Source: Fomitopsis serialis
Taxonomy: Eukaryota; Basidiomycota; Agaricomycetes; Polyporales; Fomitopsidaceae
Length of the DNA: 64,000 nt
Assembly (NCBI RefSeq): GCF_022376445.1
Contig: NW_025955077.1
Location: 62,001 to 126,000, forward strand
Reading direction: 5' to 3'
The position numbers and the translations under genes were made by a program. Positions 48,401 to 56,626 of this stretch are shown here, one piece after another (the stretch's first letter is position 1; each line of letters begins with the position of its first letter). The notes below the pieces were generated by a model. That model saw only the letters and a program-made list of their open reading frames with translations, searched no databases and was not told the origin of the DNA.

Positions 48401-50901
48401 CACAAATCAGGATGTGGTTCCTTACAACCCTCATCTGTTGGCTGAGTTTGACTGTCACATCAATGTGGAGGTCTGTGCATCAGTGAAAGCTGTCAAATAC
48501 ATTCACAAGTACATCTACAAAGGTGAGAATATATCCATATACATCATATACATTTTTCTAATTTTTGACAGGCAATGACAGGACAACTTTGCAAGTTGGC
48601 CAAGTGGATGAGATTAAGGATTATGTGGATGCCAGATACATTGGTCCTGTTGAGGCTGCATGGCACATCTTTGAGTTTCCTATGCATGAGGAAAAGCCTA
48701 CAGTCTATAGGCTACCTGTTCATCTCAAAAATGAACAGGTTGTATACTTTGAGTCAGATGCTCAGGTTGAGGATGTGGTTGGTGAAGAGAGATCATCCAA
48801 GACCCAGCTCACTGAGTGGTTCAAGGCCAATGCTGAGCTGGAGGATGCTAAGAACCATCTCTATCAGAACTTCCCTGAGAGATTTGTTTGGGATCAGAGA
48901 TATAAGAAGTGGAAAGTGAGGCAGAGAGGCTTTGCCATTGGGAGAATGCACTTTGTCCATCCATCAGCCAATGAGAGATTTTATCTTCGTCTTCTCTTGA
49001 CTGTGGTCAAAGGTGCTACAAACTGGAATGATCTCTACTCATTTGATGGTGCCCATTATCCCACTTTTAAGGATGCATGCCTTGCAAGAGGTCTCTTGGA
49101 AGATGATGGTGAATGGAGACAATGCCTAAGAGAAGCTACACAGCTCAGGACAGGTTCTTCATTGAGAAGTCTATTTGCAATCATTCTGTTGTTTTCTCAT
49201 CCACTCAAGCCTGAGGATCTATGGCATGAGTTCAGAGCTGGGATATGTGATGATCTGAGCCATAAGCTGATAGCAATTGGCTATGCTGAGCCTACTGAGG
49301 ATCAAGTGTGGGATTATGGGCTATATCTGCTCAATCAGATTCTTCTCAAGTCTGGGAAACAGCTAACTGATTTTCCTCCCATGCCTATGCCTGAGCATCC
49401 TTGGGGAGCTATTGCTGAGAATCCTCTTTTGCAACATGAGCTTGACTATGACTATGAGGCACTCATGGAGCAAGCTGAGGCTAATGTTGGCCATTTCAAT
49501 GTTGAGCAATCTGCTGCATATGATGCTGTCATAAGCTCTGTGAACTTGAATCAGGGAAAGATGTTTTTCCTTCACAGTGCAGGTGGCTGTGGCAAGACCT
49601 ATGTATGCAATACTATTGCTGCTACTGTGAGATCTCAGGGAAAAGTTGCACTTTGTGTGGCATCTTCTGGAGTGGCTGCTCTACTGCTTGAAGGTGGGAG
49701 AACAGCACACTCATGCTTTAAGATTCCCATCCCTATTCATGAGACTTCAACATGCCGCATTAAGAGAGACAGTGAGCTACATGGAGTTCTTCACCAAACT
49801 GGAGTGATAATTTGGGATGAGGCCCCTATGCAGCATAGACATGCATTTGAGTCAGTGGATAGAACCTTGCGTGAGATCTTGGACAAGGATGTACCATTTG
49901 CAGGCATCACTGTAGTATTTGGTGGAGATTTTCGGCAGACTCTTCCTGTTGTCTTCAAAGGCTCCAGACCTCATATTGTGGCTGCTTCCCTGCGCAGGTC
50001 ACATTTGTGGAGACATATGCAGGTGCTTCACTTGACACAGAACATGAGATTAGAGAACAGTCCTGCCAGCCAAGACTTTGCAAAGTGGCTTCTGAAAGTT
50101 GGTGCTGGAAGCAATGTGTCTCCACAAAAGACAATCCAATTGCCCCAGAACATGAAGCTCCAGTCCAACACTTTGGATGGCTTGATAAATGCTCTATACC
50201 CAGGTCTCAGTGAGGGTGAGAAGCCTGATGAGTATTTCCTGCAGAGAACTATCCTCTCTTCCAAAAATGATGCTGTTGATCATATCAACTCTGTTGTTTT
50301 GGATAAGTTCCCAGGGGAGAAAGTCACATTGGCATCTGCAGACAAAGTCATTGGAGATGAGAACATCCATTATCCTATTGAATATCTCAACTCTATCAAT
50401 GTGTCAGGCCTTCCATTGTCTAAGCTTGAGCTAAAGAAAGGGTGTCCTCTCATGCTCTTGAGAAATCTTGATCCCAGAAATGGACTATGCAATGGGACAA
50501 GAATGATTCTCATGGACATCAAGCAAAGGGTCCTGAAATGTCGAATTTTGGGTGGCATTCATAGTGGCAAGGAAGTCTACATTCCCAGAATTAGCATTGA
50601 ACCATCAGCTGAGGATTTGCCAATCCCATTGAGCAGAAGACAATTCCCTGTTCGTCTTGCCTTTGCTATGACTATCAATAAGGCTCAAGGGCAGTCAGTG
50701 GTCAATGTTGGACTTGATCTGCGTACAGCAGTCTTTGGTCATGGTCAACTCTATGTTGCTCTTTCCAGATGTACATCTGCAGACAGGATCAAAGTCCTAT
50801 TTCCTGTAGACCAAGACAACACTAACACTGCCAATATTGTGTATCCTGAGGTGCTCATCCCTACTGTGTATGTCATTTCTGTTACGACAACGTCCGTTTG
50901 A
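45450..50901 (+). CDS. Helitron Rep-helicase (HUH endonuclease + PIF1-like helicase)
   Basis: Exons 45450-48522 and 48572-50901 are joined over a 49 bp intron (GTGAGA...TTGACAG), giving 1,800 residues. In order: a Gln/His-rich region (~250-380), a Cys finger (CPNCKALHF...GICCLQGQ), the Helitron N-terminal domain (GRLFQQYLVDAWASIEASNL), the HUH motif (EFQKRGLPHMHLLIFF) and the two-tyrosine motif (YIHKYIYKG, broken by the intron). The SF1B helicase follows with Walker A SAGGCGKTY, Walker B VIIWDEAPM, GGDFRQTLPVV, and MTINKAQGQSV plus QLYVALSRC near the end. HUH and helicase motifs are intact, so it is potentially active. I chose the first ATG; the frame is open slightly further upstream. Arginine is almost always AGA/AGG. 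Confidence 0.95.
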
Positions 50902-51026
50902 TTTTATTTCTCTTCGTCGACTTGTACTATACTAATGTGAGCGCAACCTCACACGAGCACGCGCCTTCGGCATCCGGCTCACTCTGTACCCGGTCCGGCG
51001 TTACCCGGACTATCACATGCACTCCA

Positions 51027-51129
51027 TGACTCGTTATGACTCCCTCTGACTCGGTATGACTCACCCCCCTGACTCGTAGTGACTCATCCCTCCCCCTCTC
51101 GTCTCTGATTGGCTTGCTATACCTGACTC
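51027..51129 (+). promoter_or_regulatory. Array of seven TGACTC motifs in the Gypsy-1 LTR
   Basis: TGACTC starts at 51027, 51037, 51047, 51057, 51070, 51080 and 51124. The copies at 51057 and 51080 are the full TGACTCA that bZIP factors of the Gcn4/AP-1 type recognise. The array lies just upstream of the ATTGG and TATA elements. Binding is inferred from the motif only. Confidence 0.6.
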
Positions 51130-51166
51130 TTCCCGGGCCCTGCCCTGAACTCCTCATGTATATAAG
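51108..51166 (+). promoter_or_regulatory. Gypsy-1 LTR core promoter (ATTGG + TATATAAG)
   Basis: An inverted CCAAT box (ATTGG, 51108-51112) is followed ~50 bp later by TATATAAG (51159-51166), a usual pol II layout for a fungal LTR. Confidence 0.6.
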
Positions 51167-51936
51167 CCTGTGTACTTTAGCGGTCGAACCCTCAGTTCGA
51201 CCTGGTTTGATCTATAGAAGCATTCCGCTTTGCGATACTCCAGAGTGTGAACGACACCCCGCTCGACCTGCTAGACGTGCTTAGCAGTGTCCTCGAACCA
51301 TCCTCTACCGCCGCAAGAACGATCGAACAGCCTAAGACCCGAGTTTAAGGGTTAGGTTGTGAGCTAGTGCTCAGGGTGTCACGCTTCGCGTAACATAAGG
51401 TCGAACTGATCTTTACGCTCCGTCTGCTCAGACGCAGAGCATACCCACCTCCACCCACTATCTCCCTGGAGCCCATCGCATTGGGGCTCCGCAGACATCA
51501 CGGACTACCGAGTACAGGTCGAGCCCAGACGTCACGGGCTACCGGACCTAGCGAACCTCTATTGGAACGACGACCTCCGAGTCTTCGAGTACAAGCAGAC
51601 TGAAGACGGAGTAGACACCTACGCCGGTGTCCTCGTTCGAACCCCAGAAGAAGAAGGAAAGAAACCCGCGTGGTCATTCCTCCCTACCGACGTCTCAGCT
51701 GCAGACAGACAGAAGTTGACACAGACCTTCCTTGACACCAATGGACGAGCTGCCAAGCTAGTCAAGAAGATCCACGACGAACGACCGAGACCAGACACTC
51801 CAGCTGCTATCCAGCGCGAGCTCTCGAGACACGAATCTGCTTCCTCTGTAAAGGAACCAGATCACCATCTCCCAACGTACCGGAGATCGTATACGAACCC
51901 GAACCCGAACCGAAACACGAACCAGAATCCTACGAG

Positions 51937-52569
51937 ATGGCCAACCGAGATGCCGAGATCGAAGGCCTGCAGGCCCAGATTGCGCGACTACAATCCGCCT
52001 CCACGAAACTCGCAGTCCGCGCACCGAAGGAATTCGAAGGGAAGCCCGACGATGTCGCACCCTTCTTGAGGCGCCTGGACACGTACTTCAGCGCCACGAA
52101 CAACGACACGATCGACGATCAAAGGAAGATCGCCTATGCAGTCACTCTCATTGACAGCAGAGTGATGCGTTTACTGGAAGAACAGCACTTCCACGAGGAA
52201 GAGAAGGCAGTCGCTGAGCATAGGCACCGCTTCGCCACCTGGGACGACTTCAAGAAGCTTTCAAGAAAGCCTTCCCCGTTTACGCTGAGGGTGACAAGGC
52301 CCTCATGCTCCTGATAAAGACCAAGCAGGGAAGACACCAACGATAGCCTTTGTCCCGAAGTTCCGAACCCTCGCTGCCAAAGCAACGTCACCGACGAGAA
52401 AACCCTTGCTGGGTTGTTTAAGGCTGCCGTGCGTCCGGAGCTTCTAGGAAAGATGCTCAACATCGAGAACCCTCCTGACACGATGGAGAAGTGGTACGAC
52501 CTCGTTCTACGACTCGACTCTCGCCAAGTCTATGGCACCACCTCCTCCTACGACGGCGGAGGATCACGC
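51937..52569 (+). pseudogene. Gypsy-1 gag, frameshifted and truncated by insertion
   Basis: MANRDAEIEGLQAQIARLQS is followed by the retrotransposon Gag domain: FEGKPDDVAPFLRRLDTYFS, RKIAYAVTLIDSR, WDDFKK, then in another frame FKKAFPVYAEGDKALMLL. Later parts (GLFKAAVRPELLGKML, WYDLVLRLDSRQVYG) need a further frame change. The frame ends at the Gypsy-2 junction, before any zinc knuckle. An upstream in-frame part (EPEPEPKHEPE) suggests that the original start was further left. Confidence 0.7.
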
Positions 52570-52822
52570 TGATGAGCCCTTAGCTCACCTACCCACCGAA
52601 AACGCGATTTACGGTCGATGCGACAGTACATTAAGTCAGTCCGGTCGACGCGCTATCTGTCCGTTCGAGGGAACCGCCCGATGTCCCGTCCGTTCGAAGG
52701 AACCGCCCGATGTTCGAAGCTCGAATGTCCATGTTCGGAACCTTTAGCGGTGAAGTCACACGGTTTAGAAGAGTCACTACATTGGTAGGACTACGGGCAA
52801 GTACACGGCTAGGTCAAACTAA

Positions 52823-53667
52823 CTAGTGACGGCCTCGGCAACTCTCGTATCTATGGCCTCGACCTCCACACCCATGACCACCACCCCTACCCCTACGAAC
52901 AGACGGGCCGGTGTCGGAGCCACGGTCAGTGTTGACGCGCTCGAGTAGGCTTTCGAGCAACCCGACGAGGGTGCCGTGCGTGCGGCGCTGGTCAACTGCG
53001 ATGTTGTGAATCGCTCGACCCATGGACTCGAGGTTGTCGGGCAGCTGGCGAAAGTCGGACAAGATCAACGACTCGCGCTGATACTGCGGGTTCGCGAGGG
53101 GACGACGCTCGGCCTGGTTGACTTGTTCGAGCAGTACCAAGGTCTCGGACCACGCGATCGTAGGGTAGGGCGAACCTAGGATGTCTCCCTGGTTGCCATC
53201 GCGGTGAAAGACCTCGTCGAGGTAACGCATCAACTCGTCGATCTCGGGGAACGACCTGGGAGCAGGAAGCGTATCGTTCGCTAGTAGGATAGCCCGGCTA
53301 CGGGACTCGAACAAGAAGCGCTGTTCGAAGGTCGGTACGATGGTTCGAAGGATAGTCTAAGTTCGGAGGCACGTACGATCATCCAACGGACTCCGTGAGC
53401 CCAAGCCAGCCACTCTCCGGGACTGTTGGCATCGTATCGCGGTTCGACAAGTCCCTCGGTCTTGAGGACTTCGAGGAGGCGGTAGTAGCGGGCAGCATAC
53501 GCTTCGGAAGTTGGGTCGAGGTGCGGCATGTTCGTGTAAGTCAGGCGAACTCCTGCGGCTGTCTCATATCTTCGAGGACTGTCACCGGCTCCGGTTATGA
53601 CCTTCGCCGTTCGGGGACGGTCGCCCGTTATTCGGAACTTGCGGAAGGCCAAGTTGGTTTCTCCCAT
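52823..53667 (-). pseudogene. Antisense ORF inside the Gypsy-2 5' LTR
   Basis: ATG 53667 opens MGETNLAFRKFRITGDRPRT. The frame runs ~108 codons to SELRL, then one missing base (AGACTATCC, expected AGACTAATCC) shifts it to ILRTIVPTFEQRFLFESRSR. It continues through LDEVFHRDGNQGDILGSPY to an Arg/Gly-rich C-terminus (RRGRGGGHGCGGRGHRYES) at stop 52823. Repaired length would be about 280 residues, with no domain I can name; the RGG-like tail suggests nucleic-acid contact. The same frameshift is in the 3' LTR copy, so it existed before the last transposition and is not a sequencing error. Confidence 0.55.
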
Positions 53668-53706
53668 GTGTTAGTAGGTCCGGGTTGAGCGTTGTGACAC
53701 TCTCCG

Positions 53707-53793
53707 ATTGGCTGTTTACCTTATCACTCTCCTTCATCATTTCTTCAATTTCCCTTGGCTCTCTTGGTCTTCGGACCGTATTTTCCTGTATAT
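53707..53793 (+). promoter_or_regulatory. Gypsy-2 LTR core promoter (ATTGG + TATATA)
   Basis: ATTGG at 53707-53711 and TATATA at 53788-53793 repeat the layout seen in the Gypsy-1 LTR. Confidence 0.55.
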
Positions 53794-53865
53794 ACTCTGG
53801 GACTTGTTCCCTTCGAATCTCAGAGACCCCCTTTCCCTCTCAATCTCACCTCGCACCGGCGAGGT

Positions 53866-53972
53866 TCGTCAGTCAGCCAGTACGTTCGAAGTCAGCAAGT
53901 TCGCCAGTCAGTCAGTACGTTCGAAGCCAGTCAGTCAGTCAGTCAGTTCGCCAGTACGTTCGCCAGCTCGTA
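53866..53972 (+). repeat. CAGT/GTTCG-rich tract in the Gypsy-2 leader
   Basis: Imperfect tandem CAGT units (up to five in a row near 53928) alternate with ACGTTCGAAG and GTTCGCCAG, downstream of the TATA box and so in the likely transcript leader. Confidence 0.65.
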
Positions 53973-54276
53973 GTTGCCCCGAGAGGCTCTACCCTTCTCC
54001 TCCTGCCGTCGCTCGCCTTTCTTGTCACCGTTCGTTCGACACGTCTGTCGAAACTCCCCCTCCTACCTTCGAGGCTTAGCCCTCGTCTTCGAACAGTCTT
54101 CGACATCTTCGAAGCTCTCCCACGTCGTTCGGAGTCTTGTCCGTCCTCCTCCTTCTTAACTAGACCACTGTACAGTCCCCCGTACATCTCATAGACGCAG
54201 AGGCCTCGCATACCACTGCTCGACCTCACGGTTGGGTTTTTGTGTGGCTTTTGTGTTCTTTTCGGTCGCGTCATCT

Positions 54277-54292
54277 TGGAGCCCACCGCGAG
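54277..54292 (+). other. Gypsy-2 primer-binding site
   Basis: TGGAGCCCACCGCGAG begins three bases after the inferred LTR end. TGG complements a tRNA 3' CCA. The related TGGAGCCCATCGCATT in Gypsy-1 supports the call. I could not assign the tRNA. Confidence 0.6.
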
Positions 54293-54737
54293 GGGGATAT
54301 AGAACAAGATTCCGCCGCGTCGGAACTTCGACGTCAACCCTGAAGACTACCGAGACTACGAAAGTCCTCTTCTCGCACTCGCTATCGACAGTCGTCTAGG
54401 TCCCGGATCCGCCACCGCCTTTCGCAGGCGTAGCAACCCTCTACCAGGACCTTCGACTATCCCCTCTTCGTCCGAACACATCGAGCTTGTCCCCGATCAC
54501 GACGATCAAGGACGCTCCGTTCGAGACCAAGTCCTTACTACCCCCTCCCAGCCCAGACGTGCTCGAAGACTCTCGCTTTCAGACGGCCTCGAGTCTCGAG
54601 TCTTTGGCTCTCCTCTACCGTCCCTAACGCCGTCGCCACCTCTCGAAGGAGAGGATCTCACTTCAGCCACGCCGATCACGACGCGTAGTGGAGCTACCAC
54701 CTCACGTCTACCTTTACCCACTCGTCGCAGAGCGTCG

Positions 54738-56503
54738 TTGGCCCCTCCAGGACCAGAGTCGTCCGAGCCGCGAAGGACTTCGACCAGCGACAACCAAAAC
54801 CCTTCGAACGATCCGCCAAATCCTTCGAACCCTCCGAACACCGATACGAACATGTCCGAAGCAGCAGCACAAGCTTCGAAGGCGGCTTCCATGCCTGCCC
54901 GCGGTCACTCGACTGCGCCGGTCTTTGATGAGTCAGAGCCCTTCGCGTTCAACCGTTTCTTCCAGGATCTCGAGACCCACTTCACGCGATGCGGGATCAC
55001 CACCAACGCGGACAAGAAGTCATGGGCCGTTCGGTACCCGCCGATACGGGTCTCGGACCTGTGGATGATGCAGCCGACGTACAAGGACGTTACGAAGACG
55101 TACGACGAGTTCAAGACAGCTCTTCGAACACTCTACCCGGGTGCCGACGATCAACACAAGTATTCGACGGACGACCTCGACAAGGTGGTCCAGGAACGTC
55201 AGAGGCTTGGTCTGAGTAACGCGCTCGACCTCGCCGCTTACTACCGTGACTTCTACATGATCTCCGAGTACCTAATCGCTCAGGGTTCCCTCTCGACGCT
55301 CGAACAAGATCGAAGGTTCCAGCAAGGCTTTCCCCCAGCGCTTTGGGGACCGATCGAACAACGCTTGTTCATGAAGAACCCTGATCACTCGAGACGCAAG
55401 CCATGGACCTTCGCGCAGATCTACATCGCCGCTCAATGGGTCCTGGACGGCCCTACCCCCGCTTCGACGTTTCAGCAAGTCATAGTCCAATCTTCGAACG
55501 CCCCTCAGGTCCTTCGAACGTCGCACCATCTAATTCGTCCGGCGTTAAGAACGAAGACCTCCTACCAGTCTTGCAGACGCTGATCAAGACTCTCGAGGCT
55601 CAGCAGTTTAGGAGTCGGTCACCCGGACCACCTGGTGGTAGAGACGGCCCTCACTGCTTCTACTGCGGTCGTTCGGGCTGTCGCATCAACGACTGCGAAA
55701 TGTTCGAAGACGACGCCAAGAAGGGCTTGTGCCGGAGGAACCCAGACGGCAAGGTCGTGTCGTTCGACGGTCGATTCATGAGCAGGAGAGAGGGCGAGAC
55801 CCTCCGCGACGCCATCTATGAGTACGCGCGCCGCACCGGCAAAGTCGGACTTAACGCGAACACTTCGAACGGTTCGGGCGGTGCCACGCAAGGTTCGACT
55901 ACCTCCCAGCTACTCTATGAAGCGATCGAGGCCCCACCGACTGCGACGTACGCCTTAGACATTGGCGAGACCCTCGAACGTATGCGAGACCAGTTGTCAC
56001 ATATTACGGAAGTCTACGCCCAAGAGCAGCGGAAGAAGCACGTGTTCGACGGCGTCATGATTGACAAGAGGCCGCAGCGTTCCACGGCCCGTCCTGCGAA
56101 CTTGCCCACCGATAAGTCACGAGCTCCGGACTCCCGAGGCTCTTCGAAGGAGCGTACCGTACGCTTCGCCTCGCCACCTGTGTCGAGTCAACAAGCAGCA
56201 CCGATCGAGACCCCAACCACGCGTTCGAAGAGTGTGGAGCGTGCAGGTCCGCCACCGAGAGCTCCGACGCCACCTGCAGAGTCTAGGCCGAGTGTTCAGG
56301 CTTCGGCGCCACCGGCACAGTCAGTCTCGGCGCCATCAGCGCAGTCAGTGCCCGACAAGGAGAGTCCGATCCATCCCTTCGCAAATGTTCGGGACGCGAC
56401 CTATGCACCGCCGACGACCCGAAACTTGGAGCAGCGCCTACGAAGTTTAAGAACCGGGACGGCTCGTATACGAATCTTGCACCTGTCGTTCAGGCCCAGC
56501 TAG
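54738..56503 (+). pseudogene. Gypsy-2 gag with zinc knuckle (frameshifted)
   Basis: ATG 54738 starts a Pro/Ser/Asn-rich N-terminus, then the Gag core (FNRFFQDLETHFTRCGI, TYDEFKTALRTLYPG, LAAYYRDFYMISEYL, RRFQQGFPPALWGPIEQRLF). Near 55460-55490 the frame moves to the 55403-56503 ORF: SPIFERPSGPSNV, then CFYCGRSGCRINDC and KKGLCRRNPDGKVVSFDGRF, the usual region after the knuckle in agaricomycete gypsy elements. The knuckle has Cys where the canonical CCHC motif has His (CX2CX4CX4C). A Pro-rich linker leads to the gag-pol junction, where the frame breaks again near 56430. Confidence 0.8.
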
Positions 56504-56626
56504 CCGAGTCCGTCTTCAAGCGGTCGATGAGCACGCCAACGGTACCGCTGACCATCGAGGACTGTTAGCATCTCGCCCGAGCTTCGAACCGCTATCGCGA
56601 AGCTGTGACGCCTCGAAGAGTGACGC

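Larger units (their letters stand above)
45060..50905 (+). mobile_element. Autonomous Helitron
   Basis: Rolling-circle transposon encoding one Rep-helicase. The body is recognised by its gene and by a sharp base-composition contrast: it is A/T-richer and nearly lacks CpG, while both flanks are CpG-rich. Exact ends are not defined. I could not find a convincing 5' TC terminus, nor a 3' hairpin followed by CTRR, and the 3' side runs into the LTR of Gypsy-1 only 34 bp after the stop codon. The right end may therefore be truncated or displaced. No stop or frameshift is seen in 5.4 kb of coding sequence. Confidence 0.9.
50936..51395 (+). repeat. Gypsy-1 5' LTR (right edge uncertain)
   Basis: Begins TGTGAGCGC and could end GCGTAACA, with inverted TGT/ACA termini, 460 bp. 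It contains an inverted CCAAT box, a TATA box and TGACTC motifs. A tRNA-primer-like TGGAGCCCATCGC lies at 51467, 71 bp after this end, so the LTR may instead extend to ~51460. The second LTR is outside the window, so the limits cannot be checked here. Confidence 0.6.
50936..52569 (+). mobile_element. Gypsy-1: left part of a Ty3/gypsy retrotransposon, cut by Gypsy-2
   Basis: 5' LTR, primer-binding-like site and gag are visible. At 52569 gag is interrupted by the 5' LTR of Gypsy-2. The rest of gag, pol and the 3' LTR should lie beyond the right edge of the window. Confidence 0.75.
52570..54273 (+). repeat. Gypsy-2 5' LTR
   Basis: Starts TGATGAGCCC at the point where Gypsy-1 gag stops, and matches 63189-64000. 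The right end is inferred as GGTCGCGTCA (54273), three bases before the primer-binding site, giving ~1,704 bp with TG...CA ends. It contains an antisense ORF, a TATA box and a CAGT-rich tract. I counted nine TTCGAA hexamers in it. Confidence 0.8.

Noticed and set aside
50936..50955. Perfect 6-bp hairpin TGTGAG-CGCAAC-CTCACA just after the Helitron gene, as a possible Helitron 3' hairpin
   Set aside because: No CTRR follows within 10-12 bp, and the same bases are better explained as the left end of the Gypsy-1 LTR.
51640..51656. GTTCGAACCCC resembling a tRNA B box
   Set aside because: No A box or [14 protein letters not shown] around it; it lies in Gypsy-1 sequence where TTCGAA-type hexamers are common.
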